This document shows, in pieces, positions 1 to 9,567 of a stretch of DNA of 64,000 nucleotides. Positions within the stretch are counted from its first letter, which is position 1; every line of letters starts with the position of its first letter. The stretch is from the NCBI GenBank assembly GCA_945860225.1, contig CAMAPT010000004.1, forward strand, positions 1 to 64,000, given 5' to 3'. Below the pieces are notes generated by a model. The model was not told the DNA's origin. It worked only from the letters and a program-made list of their open reading frames with translations, and made no database searches. A program made the translations under genes and the position numbers. Source of the DNA: Chitinophaga pinensis. Its GTDB lineage: Bacteria > Bacteroidota > Bacteroidia > B-17B0 > Aurantibacillaceae.

Positions 1-33
1 TGCTTTTAAATAATATCCCAATATATTTAATTT

Positions 34-402
34 ATGATCAGAAATACAAAACTATACTCAATTTATAATAATAAATGCCCTAAATGTCATCAGGGAGATT
101 TTTTTATTACTAAAAGTCCTTATCATAAAGATTTTATTAAAATGCATGAAAAATGCTCCCATTGTCATGATTTATTTAATAAGGAGGTTGGCTTTTATTA
201 TGGGGCTATGTACGTCAGTTATGGCCTCAATATAGGTATTGGCGTAGCTTTGTTTTTATTAATGGTGTTAATTTTTAAAATAGATTTACTTATCTATCTC
301 TTTTCTTTTTTGATAATAGAGGTAATTTTATTTCCTTGGGTAATGAGGATATCAAGACTTATTTATATCAATTTATTTGTTAAATACGATTCTTCGAAAT
401 AA
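34..402 (+). CDS. DUF983 family small membrane protein
   Basis: A 122-residue protein. Two CxxC pairs (CPKC at about 15-18 and CSHC at about 41-44) look like a small zinc knuckle. Two hydrophobic helices follow (about 62-82 and 85-103). This order matches the DUF983 family, whose biochemical role is not established and whose usual length is similar. The gene is complete, with an ATG start 33 bases into the window, so its promoter and upstream neighbours lie outside. It converges with hutI, leaving 27 bases between the stops. The family call is fairly secure; the function is unknown. Confidence 0.75.
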   Translation: MIRNTKLYSIYNNKCPKCHQGDFFITKSPYHKDFIKMHEKCSHCHDLFNKEVGFYYGAMYVSYGLNIGIGVALFLLMVLIFKIDLLIYLFSFLIIEVILFPWVMRISRLIYINLFVKYDSSK

Positions 403-429
403 TAAATAAAATATCATTAAAAAATATAA

Positions 430-1683
430 TTATATGATTTGTTTATTTCCATTTAAATAAACACTTTCTATTAAATTGCTGGCAAATGAATATGGTATAA
501 ATCCGTATGTACTTATTGGTTTAGTAATAAAAATATTAGCTTTTTTTCCTCTACTAATACTTCCTATTCCGTCAGACATATTCATTGCATAAGCGGAATT
601 AATTGTACACGCATTAATGACTTCTTCTGGTGTTAATTTATATTGAATACAACCTAAACTCATCATAAAATTCATATTACCACTAGGACAGCTTCCTGGA
701 TTATAATCACTTGCGAATGCAATGGGTAATCCAGCATCAATCATCTGACGAGCTGGAGGTAAAGGTAAATTCAAGAAGAAGGCTGCACCAGGTAATATTG
801 TTGGCATTGTGTTCGATTTTTTTAATAAATCTATATCTTCATCATTACAAAATTCTAAATGATCAACACTGATAGCACCACATTCAACCCCGGCTTTGAT
901 TCCTCCAAAATGACTCATTTGTTCGGCATGAACTTTGGCGATTAACCTATATTTTTTACCTGCCTCTAAAATTTGTTTTGTTTCGTCGTAGGTGAAATAA
1001 TTTTGTTCGCAAAATACATCAATATAATCTGCTAAATTATTTTCTGCAATTTTGGGTAGCATTTCATTTATAATTAAATCAATGTAACCTTGTTTATTAT
1101 TTTTAAATTCTGCTGGTAATGCATGTGCTCCTAAAAATGTTGCTCTTACTGGAATTAAATTTAATTCTTTAATTCTTTTAATAACTCTTAACATTTTTAA
1201 TTCACTCTCTAAACTAAGACCATAACCACTTTTAATTTCTATACTACCAGTTCCTTGAGCAATAATTTCTTTCAAACGAATCATTGCTTGTTCGAATAAT
1301 TCATCTTCAGAAGTTTCACTTAATTTTTTAGCTGAATTCAAAATACCTCCGCCACGTTCAAAAATAGCTTCGTAGCTTAGTCCGTTAATTCGATCAACAA
1401 ACTCCGTTTCACGGTTTCCTGCATAAACTATGTGTGTGTGGCTATCTGCATAACAAGGAAAGACTATTTTCCCTTCAGCATCTACAATTTCTAACCCTTT
1501 CCAATCTTCTATACCCGGAAAATCATCCATTGTTCCGAAATCTGCAATTATGCCATTGTCGATTGCTAACCAAGCATTATCTATACATGGTAAATGTTTC
1601 ATTTCTTCACCGCTTACTTTTAAAACATTAGGTTCTCGAACTTGTACAAGTGTTTTTATATTTTTGATTAGTAATTTAGACAT
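430..1683 (-). CDS. hutI: Imidazolonepropionase
   Basis: Hydrolyses 4-imidazolone-5-propanoate to N-formimidoyl-L-glutamate, the third step of histidine degradation in the cytoplasm. The 417-residue length fits the family. It has an amidohydrolase-type metal site: HTH at 82-84, a histidine at 252 within HAEQMSHFGG, H275 in SVDHLEF and D326 in ASDYNPGSCPSGN. It is read divergently from aroC across 72 bases. A formimidoylglutamase that would use its product lies at 21062-22105, but hutU and hutH are not in the window. The ATG start at 1683 gives an N-terminus typical of the family. Confidence 0.95.
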   Translation of the reverse strand: MSKLLIKNIKTLVQVREPNVLKVSGEEMKHLPCIDNAWLAIDNGIIADFGTMDDFPGIEDWKGLEIVDAEGKIVFPCYADSHTHIVYAGNRETEFVDRINGLSYEAIFERGGGILNSAKKLSETSEDELFEQAMIRLKEIIAQGTGSIEIKSGYGLSLESELKMLRVIKRIKELNLIPVRATFLGAHALPAEFKNNKQGYIDLIINEMLPKIAENNLADYIDVFCEQNYFTYDETKQILEAGKKYRLIAKVHAEQMSHFGGIKAGVECGAISVDHLEFCNDEDIDLLKKSNTMPTILPGAAFFLNLPLPPARQMIDAGLPIAFASDYNPGSCPSGNMNFMMSLGCIQYKLTPEEVINACTINSAYAMNMSDGIGSISRGKKANIFITKPISTYGFIPYSFASNLIESVYLNGNKQII

Positions 1684-1724
1684 GGTATTGATATTTAAAG
1701 GTGCAAGATATTTATTTTATGGAT

Positions 1725-1732
1725 TATTTTTG
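1725..1732 (+). promoter_or_regulatory. Candidate -7 element upstream of aroC
   Basis: TATTTTTG matches the Bacteroidota -7 consensus TAnnTTTG and would give a leader of about 19 bases before the aroC ATG at 1756. No TTG is seen at the expected -33 position, so this is a partial match. Confidence 0.4.
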
Positions 1733-1755
1733 CGCATAATTGTTATTTTTACAAA

Positions 1756-2844
1756 ATGGCGGGTAATACTTTTGGAACTGTTTTTCGATTAAGTACTTTT
1801 GGAGAAAGTCATGGAGATGCCCTTGGAGGTATGGTTGATGGCTGTCCAGCAGGTTTAATAATTGATTTAGAATTTATTCAGAGGGAATTAAATCGCCGTA
1901 AACCAGGTCAATCAAAAATAACGACACAACGACAAGAACAAGATAACGTAAAATTTTTATCTGGTATTTTTGAAGGCCGATCAACTGGACATCCGATAGG
2001 ATTTATAGTTGAAAATAATAATCATAAGCCCACTGATTATGAGCATATTAAAGATTCGTTTCGTCCTTCTCATGCTGATTTTACTTACCAAGAAAAATAT
2101 GGTGTACGAGATTATAGAGGCGGAGGGCGCTCATCTGCCAGAGAAACAGTGTGTCGAATTGTTGGTGGAGCTATCGCAAAATTGTATTTACAGACCTTTG
2201 ATATTTCAATAAATGCTTATGTAAGTCAGGTTGCAAATATTAAAACAAATAAAACCTATAAGGAATTAGATTTATCAAAAATAGAAACATCTATGGTTAG
2301 ATGTCCTGATGATGAAATTTCTTCTCAAATGATAGAGCTCATTGAAACAATAAAAAAAGAAGGAGATACAGTTGGAGGAATAGTAAGTTGTGTTATTAAA
2401 GGCACTCCCATAGGTTTAGGAGAACCTGTTTTTGATAAGTTACAATCCGAATTAGCAAAAGCCATGTTGAGTATCAATGCGGCTAAGGGATTTGAATATG
2501 GAGATGGATTTAATTCTATTTATAAAAAAGGATCGGAGTTAAATGATATTTTTATAGCAACAACCGATATGGAGAAAAGAATTATGACTCAATCAAATCA
2601 TAGTGGGGGAATACAAGGTGGCATTAGTAACGGCGAAGATATTTACTTTAATGTTGCATTTAAGCCTGTAGCTACGATTATGAAAGAACAAAAAAGTGTG
2701 GACAGATTTGGAAATACCATTGTAATTAAGGGTAAAGGGCGTCATGATCCATGTGTTCTTCCGAGGGCAGTTCCTATTGTTGAAAGTATGGCGGCATTAG
2801 TTATGGCAGACTTTTTATTAAAATCAAAAACTTCAAAAATTTAA
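1756..2844 (+). CDS. aroC: Chorismate synthase
   Basis: Converts 5-enolpyruvylshikimate-3-phosphate to chorismate, the last step of the shikimate pathway; the enzyme needs reduced FMN. All three family signatures are visible: GESHG at 16-20, [11 protein letters not shown] around 121-131 and [15 protein letters not shown] near residue 329. The 362-residue length is normal. The start MAGNTFG is the usual one for the family. The symporter gene follows after about 34 bases on the same strand and may be cotranscribed. Confidence 0.97.
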   Translation: MAGNTFGTVFRLSTFGESHGDALGGMVDGCPAGLIIDLEFIQRELNRRKPGQSKITTQRQEQDNVKFLSGIFEGRSTGHPIGFIVENNNHKPTDYEHIKDSFRPSHADFTYQEKYGVRDYRGGGRSSARETVCRIVGGAIAKLYLQTFDISINAYVSQVANIKTNKTYKELDLSKIETSMVRCPDDEISSQMIELIETIKKEGDTVGGIVSCVIKGTPIGLGEPVFDKLQSELAKAMLSINAAKGFEYGDGFNSIYKKGSELNDIFIATTDMEKRIMTQSNHSGGIQGGISNGEDIYFNVAFKPVATIMKEQKSVDRFGNTIVIKGKGRHDPCVLPRAVPIVESMAALVMADFLLKSKTSKI

Positions 2845-2878
2845 TTAACAACGTCATAGGCGTTTATAAGTGCAAATT

Positions 2879-4237
2879 ATGTTCAGAAAAAAAAACAGAC
2901 TCATTACCATTATAGTTATTTCAATGATTATAGGAATTGCTTTAGGTTATGGTATTAATAAATCCATTACAAACAATTCGATTAAGATTGAACAATCCTA
3001 TATTCAAAAAATATCCAAAGGTAATCCTGAAATAATAAAACAACTTTCGATAGAATGTTCTAAAATTGAGAAAGAGATTTTAAAACAGGAAAAGAAAAAA
3101 GTGGCTGCTAATTTTTCTATTTTGAGCGATATTTTTTTACGATTAATTAAAATGATTATTGCCCCACTTGTACTAGCTGTATTAGTTATGGGGGTTGCTA
3201 AAGTAGGTGACTTTAAATCAGTTGGACGAATAGGAGGTAAAACTATACTTTATTTTACGTTTGCTACGTTATTATCTCTCAGTTTAGGATTAATTATAGT
3301 AAACCTTTTTGAGCCAGGAAAGGTTATGGCTCTTGATTTACCTGCTGCTTCCTCTGATGTTGGCGTTAAAAGTAATTCTCAAACTGCGAAAAATTTTATT
3401 TCACATGTGGTACCAGATAGTATTGTTGGAGTTATGGCGGAAAATGAAATTTTACCTATCGTTGTTTTTGCTCTGTTTTTTGGAATTGCAGCCGCTGGTA
3501 TAGGAGAACAAGGTAAACCCATGATAAAAGCTATGGATAGTCTTTCTCATGTGATGTTTAAGGTTACAAACTTTGTGATGAATTTCGCACCTCTTGGAGT
3601 TTTTGGAGCTATTACAGCTGTGGTTATTCAGCAAGGATTGGATGTATTGAGTGGTTATGCCTATTTAATGGCTTGTTTCTTTGGAGGATTATTGTTTTTC
3701 GTTTTTGTGGTTTTGTTTTTAATTTGTTCACTACTGCGTATCAATTTTTTTAAATTAATATCATATGTGAAAGAACCTATTTTGTTGGCGTTTAGCACTG
3801 CAAGTTCGGAAAGTGCTATGCCTAAAACTATTGAGCAACTTGAAAAATTTGGTATAAGTAATCGCATCGTTTCTTTTGTTTTGCCTCTCGGTTATTCATT
3901 TAATTTAGATGGATCTATTATGTACATGACATTTGCTACAGTTTTTATTGCCCAATCGTATGGTATTAATATGCCCATGGATGATCAAATAAAAATGATG
4001 CTGATTTTATTAGTAACGAGTAAAGGAGTTGCAGGTGTTCCTAGGGCATCTTTAGTTGTTATTGCAGGAATGCTTAGTATGTTTCATATACCTGGAGAAG
4101 GCTTGTTGTTGTTATTGGCTGTAGATCAGATTTTAGATATGGGGCGTTCAGCTACTAATGTGATAGGCAATGCCGTAGCAAGTGCTGTGGTTGCTAAATG
4201 GGAAGGTGAAAAATTAATTCCAAAAAACAACATTTAA
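2879..4237 (+). CDS. Dicarboxylate/amino acid:cation symporter (DAACS family)
   Basis: A secondary transporter of the GltP/DctA type that imports dicarboxylates or acidic amino acids with H+ or Na+. Family motifs are present in order: a serine-rich re-entrant loop (STASSESAMP), the NLDGSIMYM helix and the KGVAGVPRASLVVIAGML hairpin, among about eight hydrophobic segments. After the first membrane helix there is a long charged, lysine-rich stretch (about residues 38-78), as in bacteroidotal members. I chose ATG 2879 over an in-frame GTG at 2870 because the hydrophobic helix follows directly. The substrate cannot be decided from sequence. Confidence 0.9.
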   Translation: MFRKKNRLITIIVISMIIGIALGYGINKSITNNSIKIEQSYIQKISKGNPEIIKQLSIECSKIEKEILKQEKKKVAANFSILSDIFLRLIKMIIAPLVLAVLVMGVAKVGDFKSVGRIGGKTILYFTFATLLSLSLGLIIVNLFEPGKVMALDLPAASSDVGVKSNSQTAKNFISHVVPDSIVGVMAENEILPIVVFALFFGIAAAGIGEQGKPMIKAMDSLSHVMFKVTNFVMNFAPLGVFGAITAVVIQQGLDVLSGYAYLMACFFGGLLFFVFVVLFLICSLLRINFFKLISYVKEPILLAFSTASSESAMPKTIEQLEKFGISNRIVSFVLPLGYSFNLDGSIMYMTFATVFIAQSYGINMPMDDQIKMMLILLVTSKGVAGVPRASLVVIAGMLSMFHIPGEGLLLLLAVDQILDMGRSATNVIGNAVASAVVAKWEGEKLIPKNNI

Positions 4238-4291
4238 CGGTTTAATAAAATCGTTTGAAATTAACATTAAACTACTTTCATGTAATTGCTT

Positions 4292-4804
4292 ATGAATACT
4301 CAAGAAATAGGATATATCAGTAAGACTCACGGATTAAAGGGTCATGTTGTTCTGCGCTTAAATGAATTTGTAGATATAGATCATGATAATATAAAATCTA
4401 TTTTTTTAGAATTAAATGGTTCTCAAGTTCCTTATTTTATTACAGAGTGTAAATTGATTAATGTGGGGTATATTATTAAATTGGAGAACATTGATAAAGT
4501 AGAGAATGCAAAGAATTTAATTGCAAAAAAAGCATTTACATTACCTGAATTTATTTTGGAAGATGAAGATTCGTTAAACGAATTTATTGGATATACCATC
4601 ATTGATTCAAAAATGGGAAACATAGGATTTATTAATGAAATAGATCAAAAAACCAATAATGTGCTTATTCGGGTTATTCACCCATCCGGAACAGAAATTA
4701 TTTTACCTTTTAATGATGATTTTATTATTGAAATAGATGACGATTTAAAAACGATTGAATTTGATGCTCCAGAGGGATTGATAGAAATGTATCTAAATGT
4801 TTAA
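4292..4804 (+). CDS. rimM: 16S rRNA processing protein RimM
   Basis: Ribosome maturation factor that binds the 30S subunit and helps mature the 16S 3' domain. The N-terminal IGYISKTHGLKGHV is the RimM signature, followed by the barrel domain and a PRC-like C-terminal part ending in the acidic run DDDLKTIEFDAPEGL. The protein is about 170 residues, the family size. ATG 4292 is preferred to an in-frame TTG at 4286. In many bacteria rimM sits with rpsP and trmD; neither is here. The next gene begins 13 bases after the stop. Confidence 0.93.
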   Translation: MNTQEIGYISKTHGLKGHVVLRLNEFVDIDHDNIKSIFLELNGSQVPYFITECKLINVGYIIKLENIDKVENAKNLIAKKAFTLPEFILEDEDSLNEFIGYTIIDSKMGNIGFINEIDQKTNNVLIRVIHPSGTEIILPFNDDFIIEIDDDLKTIEFDAPEGLIEMYLNV

Positions 4805-4817
4805 ATAAAATTTCAAA

Positions 4818-5354
4818 ATGACAGCTAAGAATAAAGAACACAACATGTCTAATCAAAAAATAAAACGAGATGGAATACTATGGTTTTTGGGTATTGTAGC
4901 ATTTATTGTATTTGCCGTTTCATCTGCTACCGAAAATTATTCTAACGGGGAGAGAATTGGTTTTATTACCAAATTTTCAAATAAAGGCAGATTCTGGAAA
5001 TCATGGGAAGGAGAGTTAAATTTGACTCAAACAGGCATGAACACTAGTTCGTTGTTTGATTTTTCGATAGATAACGACACAGAATCGTCATATATCATTT
5101 CTATGATTGATTCAGCAGTTAATAATGGTTGGAAAGTAAAATTAAGATACCATGAAACCAGTTTTAAAAATTGGTTGAGTAATCGCGGAGAAACGGATTA
5201 TTTTATTGATAATATAGAAATATTGGATAAAACAACGCTGGGAAATAATCATTCAGAAGAATCTAATTCGGTTAAAGGAAAAGTAATTGATACCATTTAC
5301 GTGGTTATTGATAAGGCAGAATTATTGAAAAAAATTGAAAAAAGTAGTAAATAG
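4818..5354 (+). CDS. Hypothetical membrane-anchored protein
   Basis: A 178-residue protein with one N-terminal membrane helix (about 20-38, ILWFLGIVAFIVFAVSSA) and a soluble, probably extracytoplasmic remainder. The segment NGERIGFITKFSNKG followed by KSWEGELNL resembles a conserved stretch I recognise from widespread uncharacterised small proteins, but I cannot assign a function. A second in-frame ATG at 4845 (MSNQKIKRDG) is an equally good start. It follows rimM by 13 bases and is probably cotranscribed. A hairpin overlapping the stop codon likely ends the transcript. Confidence 0.65.
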   Translation: MTAKNKEHNMSNQKIKRDGILWFLGIVAFIVFAVSSATENYSNGERIGFITKFSNKGRFWKSWEGELNLTQTGMNTSSLFDFSIDNDTESSYIISMIDSAVNNGWKVKLRYHETSFKNWLSNRGETDYFIDNIEILDKTTLGNNHSEESNSVKGKVIDTIYVVIDKAELLKKIEKSSK

Positions 5355-5369
5355 TTTCTACTACTTTTT
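5339..5369 (+). terminator. Terminator hairpin after the rimM-linked gene
   Basis: An 11-base perfect inverted repeat (AAAAAGTAGTA and TACTACTTTTT) with a 9-base loop that contains the stop codon of the preceding gene. The right arm supplies a short T-run. The stem is A+T-rich, so strength is uncertain. Confidence 0.55.
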
Positions 5370-5400
5370 AAGTTATCTGACAGTTTTTATTTTTTAATTA

Positions 5401-5622
5401 TCAATATGTTGATGGATTGAATTTCCTTAATATAAATGTGATGATAAAACGGTCGGCTCCCACAAATGTTTGATTAGAACTTTCTACATAAAATCCCTTC
5501 TGAAAAAGATCTTCTAATTCTGGATAGTTAATGGCTTGTTGAGCGTGGGTTTTTACGTTGATATCTCTAAAAAGTGTGATTACTTCTTGTGGTTTTATTA
5601 TGTTCGTTTTATTTAAATCCAT
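5401..5622 (-). CDS. Small hypothetical protein
   Basis: Encodes 73 residues with no signal peptide or membrane helix. The composition is that of a folded soluble protein (mixed charged and aromatic residues; ends FILRKFNPSTY). I recognise no family. A TATGTTTG element sits 18 bases upstream of the ATG, which supports a genuine gene. It is a solitary gene converging with the rimM group. Confidence 0.5.
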   Translation of the reverse strand: MDLNKTNIIKPQEVITLFRDINVKTHAQQAINYPELEDLFQKGFYVESSNQTFVGADRFIITFILRKFNPSTY

Positions 5623-5639
5623 AAGGCGTTTTTTTTAAA

Positions 5640-5647
5640 CAAACATA
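5640..5647 (-). promoter_or_regulatory. Candidate -7 element for the 73-residue gene
   Basis: Read on the minus strand this is TATGTTTG, matching TAnnTTTG, and would give a leader of about 12 bases. A TTG lies closer than the ideal 19 bases, so the -33 element is uncertain. Confidence 0.4.
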
Positions 5648-5857
5648 CAATCATAACCCAATGCTTAAATACGATTTTGGGCATTAGCATTTCTGATTTT
5701 AATTACACTTCTTAAGGCATCAAGATATAAAAGCTTTAAAAAATAGAATTATCATTTTTACAGCTAATTTTATTTATATGTCTAAATTATTAGGATTTTA
5801 ATTACCATATGGTATAAGCGTGTTTAGTCATTTGTGTATGCATTGAATGCAACAAGG

Positions 5858-6346
5858 TTATTTCATATTCACAAACTGAAGAGGTACTTCATAATCACCC
5901 TTTCTGCAAAGTGCTATTACTGCTTGTAAATCATTAATACTTTTGCTCGACACACGAATAATATCATCCATTAATTGAGCAGTAACCTTTATTTTACTAT
6001 CTTTTATATCCTTCAATATTTTTTTTGAAGTCTCTTTTTCGATGCCCTGACGAATTTTAATTTCTTTTTTGATAACCATACCAGAAGGGCAGTGTGCTTT
6101 GCTTTCATCTAAACAACGAGGGTCTAATCCTTGTTTAATCATGCGGCTATGAATGGAATCAATAATAGCCTGTAAGCGCATATCATGTTCTGTTGTAATA
6201 GATATAATTAAATCTTTCTTATTTAGCTCTATTTCACTTTTAGAATCTCTGAAATCAAAACGATTAAGAATTTCTTTTTTAGCTACATTTACAGCATTAT
6301 CAATGTTTTGGGGATCAGCTTTACTGGTTATGTCGAAAGAAGGCAT
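5858..6346 (-). CDS. yajQ: YajQ family nucleotide-binding protein
   Basis: A cytoplasmic protein of 162 residues, the usual length. The opening MPSFDITSK and the following FDFRDSKSEIEL are diagnostic, as is the KEIKIRQGIEKETSKKI stretch near residue 95. YajQ has two ferredoxin-like domains; some members bind cyclic di-GMP, others nucleic acid or nucleotides, and the ligand here cannot be told. It is monocistronic, read away from the M1 peptidase gene. Confidence 0.92.
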   Translation of the reverse strand: MPSFDITSKADPQNIDNAVNVAKKEILNRFDFRDSKSEIELNKKDLIISITTEHDMRLQAIIDSIHSRMIKQGLDPRCLDESKAHCPSGMVIKKEIKIRQGIEKETSKKILKDIKDSKIKVTAQLMDDIIRVSSKSINDLQAVIALCRKGDYEVPLQFVNMK

Positions 6347-6506
6347 ACAATTATGAAATTTAAATTAAAAAATTAGCACTGAATAAAATACGAAAATAAA
6401 AAAAATGGAACAGTTACCATGTAAAAAAGTTGCATTTAGTTTTTTAGTATTGGTTTTTATTTGTGTTATTACAAGTTAATTTTTTATCTATTCAATATAC
6501 TACAAA

Positions 6507-9500
6507 ATGGTTAAATCATTTTTTATTGTTTGTTTTGTTGGGGTATTTACTTTTTTAAAAGCACAAACCGCTTATTTCCAGCAGGAAGTTAATTATACAA
6601 TAGATGTAAGCCTAAACGACGTATCACATGAATTAAATGCATTTGAATCCATTCAATATATCAATCGTTCTAATACTTCGCTCGATACGATTTATTTTCA
6701 TTTATGGCCTAATGCCTACAAGAATAATGAAACAGCCCTAGCAAAACAATTGTTAGAAAATGGTGACACCAAGTTTTATTTTGCTCCAAAAGAGGATTTA
6801 GGATACATTGATAGCTTAAATTTTTTGGTAAATGGGAAGCAAGTAAAATGGGAATTTGATAAACATCATATCGATATTTGTAAATTAGTTTTAAATACTT
6901 CACTTCATTATAATGATACAATTGTAATAACAACACCATTTCATGTCAAATTACCATCGGCAAAACTATCGAGGTTAGGACATCTTGGTCAGGCCTATGC
7001 CATTACTCAGTGGTACCCTAAACCTGCAGTATTTGATAAAGATGGCTGGCATGTGATGCCATATTTAAATCAAGGTGAGTTTTATAGTGAATTTGGTGCC
7101 TTTGACGTTAAAATAACAGTACCTAAAAATTATGTATTGGCTGCTACAGGCAATAGAATAGATGCTAATGAAGAGGAAGAATGGTTAATGCAAAAAGCGG
7201 AAGAAACACAAAGAATGATTGCTGAAAAAAGATATTCATTCGATTTATCTTTTCCCCAATCAGACAAAGGATGTAAAACCATCCGATTTAAACAAACACG
7301 AGTGCATGATTTTGCTTGGTTTGCCGACAAACGTTTTCATGTTTTAAAGGGTTCTGTTAATTTGACCGAAAGTGGCAAATCAGTATATACTTGGGCTTTT
7401 TTTACTAATCAAAAACCTCAATTATGGAGTAGGGCAATTGAGTATTTAAATGATGCTACTCTTTTTTATTCTAAATATAATGGAGATTACCCTCACGAGC
7501 ACATAACAGCAGTGGATGGCACAATTAGTGCCGGTGGCGGTATGGAATACCCAAACATTACAATTATAGGAACATGTAGCGATGATTTTTCATTAGAAAC
7601 AACCATTATGCATGAAGTAGGACACAATTGGTTTTATGGTATTTTAGGCAGTAATGAACGGCAGTATCCCTTTATGGACGAAGGACTTAATTCGTTTTAT
7701 GAGATGCGTTATTTACAAGAGAAATATCCTAAAAATACATTGGCTAGTGTATTGGGTAGAGACAGTTCATTCCGTTTTTTAGGATTAAATAAGCTTAAAT
7801 ACCAATATCAATATGAATTTTCATATTTACTTTCAGCCAGAAAAAACTTAGATCAACCAATTTTTCTTTCAGCTAATCATTTTACGAATTATAATTACGG
7901 TGCCATGGTTTATAGCAAATCGGCTTTGGCTTTTAATTATTTGATGCGCTATGTTGGACAAGATATGTTTGATAAGGCGATGAAGCAATATTATCAAGAA
8001 TGGAAATTTAAGCATCCGTCTCCGACAGATTTGATTCAAATTCTTCAAACTCATTTCAAAGCTGACTTAAGTTGGTTTGAAAATGATTTAATTAAAAGTT
8101 CACGAAAATTGGATTATAAAATGGTAAGGTATCATTTAAATAAAGACCAAACACATTCCATTTTACTTAAAAATAAGCAAGAAATGATTAGTCCCTTTTC
8201 TATTTCAGCTATAAAGGAAGGAAAAACGATTAAGACAATATGGTACGATGGCTTTAAAGGAAAACAGCAAATCATTTTTCCATCTATAAAAGTTGATGAA
8301 TTTAAAATAGATGCAGAAGACGTTATTATTGATCTTAATAGAAAAAATAATGGTATACGAACAAGCGGATTGTTTAAAAAATCAGATCCGTTACAATTAA
8401 GTTTGATAGCCAAAATTGATAATCCGAAATATACTCAACTGAATTTTTTGCCATTAATTGCATACAATCATTATGACAGGGTAATGTTAGGGTGTGCTTT
8501 TTATAATTGGAGTTTTCTTCAAAAAAAACAAGAATTTACCATAGCACCATTATATGGTTTCGGTAGCAAAAAACCAACCGGTTTTGCCGATTACAATGTT
8601 TATTTCTTGCCCAATAATTCATTCGTTCAGCAAGTAACATGTAATGTCAAGGCTAAATCTTTTTCTTACGATTATTTTGATCCAAACGGGGTTGATCAAA
8701 ATCAAATCTCAAATGAAAAATCGTTTTACTTGAATTATTATAAAATGTCGGCTACCATTGATATTGAATTCAAAAAAAAGAATCCTAGAAACACCACGTC
8801 TCAGCATATTGGCTTTACAAATAATCAAATATTAATAGATGATGTTGTATTTCAATACAATAAGTCGAATCCTGAGAAATACTTCATTAAGAAAACAAAT
8901 AAGTATGTAAGTATTAATAATTTGTATTACCTATTACATAATGAAAGAAGTATTAATCCGTATTCGTTTGATATTAAGGTTCAACATAATAATCGATTTG
9001 CTAAACTAAGTTCTGAATTAAACTATGAATTATCTGTTTCTGCCAAAAAAAGCATAGATATACGTTTCTTTGTCGGTACATTTATTTATAAATCCAATCA
9101 ACTAAATGCTGATTATAGGTTCAGAATGAGTGGATTTTCAGGAATCCAAGATTATTTATTTAACTACAATTATGTAGGACGAAACGAAAATAATGGTATT
9201 GGTTCGGCACAAATGGTGGAGCAAGATGGAGCCTTTAAAATATGGACACCATTAGGGCAAACTTCAAAATGGTTAATTGCTTTAAATATGAAATCCCCAA
9301 CTGTTGGAAAATTGCCAATGAAACTCTATTTAGATTTTGGCACTAGTGAATTTAATGAAAGTTTATATAAAAATAGAGTGTTATATAATGCAGGAATTGA
9401 CATATGTATTTGGAAAAATATTTTTGAAATTTTTGTTCCTTTTGCTTACAGTGACGATATTAGAAAGGCGCTAGAAGCTAATAATAAAACCTTTTTTGAT

Positions 9501-9566
9501 ACTATCCGATTTACATTAAATTTGCACAATATTAATCCTCGAAAATTTATAACCAATAGTTTATAA
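6507..9566 (+). CDS. Secreted M1 family metallopeptidase
   Basis: A 1019-residue zinc aminopeptidase-like protein. A hydrophobic signal peptide (about 1-20, ending LKAQ) sends it across the inner membrane. The exopeptidase-type motif GGGMEYPN lies near 343-350. The zinc site HEVGHNW starts at H369, with the third ligand glutamate in DEGLNSFYE about 19 residues on. The last 400 or so residues are rich in alternating aromatic/polar strands and resemble no domain I can name. Many bacteroidotal M1 enzymes share this long form. lpxH starts 2 bases after the stop, so the two are probably cotranscribed. Confidence 0.88.
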   Translation: MVKSFFIVCFVGVFTFLKAQTAYFQQEVNYTIDVSLNDVSHELNAFESIQYINRSNTSLDTIYFHLWPNAYKNNETALAKQLLENGDTKFYFAPKEDLGYIDSLNFLVNGKQVKWEFDKHHIDICKLVLNTSLHYNDTIVITTPFHVKLPSAKLSRLGHLGQAYAITQWYPKPAVFDKDGWHVMPYLNQGEFYSEFGAFDVKITVPKNYVLAATGNRIDANEEEEWLMQKAEETQRMIAEKRYSFDLSFPQSDKGCKTIRFKQTRVHDFAWFADKRFHVLKGSVNLTESGKSVYTWAFFTNQKPQLWSRAIEYLNDATLFYSKYNGDYPHEHITAVDGTISAGGGMEYPNITIIGTCSDDFSLETTIMHEVGHNWFYGILGSNERQYPFMDEGLNSFYEMRYLQEKYPKNTLASVLGRDSSFRFLGLNKLKYQYQYEFSYLLSARKNLDQPIFLSANHFTNYNYGAMVYSKSALAFNYLMRYVGQDMFDKAMKQYYQEWKFKHPSPTDLIQILQTHFKADLSWFENDLIKSSRKLDYKMVRYHLNKDQTHSILLKNKQEMISPFSISAIKEGKTIKTIWYDGFKGKQQIIFPSIKVDEFKIDAEDVIIDLNRKNNGIRTSGLFKKSDPLQLSLIAKIDNPKYTQLNFLPLIAYNHYDRVMLGCAFYNWSFLQKKQEFTIAPLYGFGSKKPTGFADYNVYFLPNNSFVQQVTCNVKAKSFSYDYFDPNGVDQNQISNEKSFYLNYYKMSATIDIEFKKKNPRNTTSQHIGFTNNQILIDDVVFQYNKSNPEKYFIKKTNKYVSINNLYYLLHNERSINPYSFDIKVQHNNRFAKLSSELNYELSVSAKKSIDIRFFVGTFIYKSNQLNADYRFRMSGFSGIQDYLFNYNYVGRNENNGIGSAQMVEQDGAFKIWTPLGQTSKWLIALNMKSPTVGKLPMKLYLDFGTSEFNESLYKNRVLYNAGIDICIWKNIFEIFVPFAYSDDIRKALEANNKTFFDTIRFTLNLHNINPRKFITNSL

Positions 9567-9567
9567 T

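Noticed and set aside
1434-1792. Plus-strand reading frames opposite the hutI 5' end and across the hutI-aroC gap
   Set aside because: They lie against or between clear genes, have no family resemblance and lack a plausible own promoter.
5838-5850. TGCATT-G-AATGCA as a terminator of yajQ
   Set aside because: The loop would be a single base and no T-run follows, so it cannot form a normal terminator.
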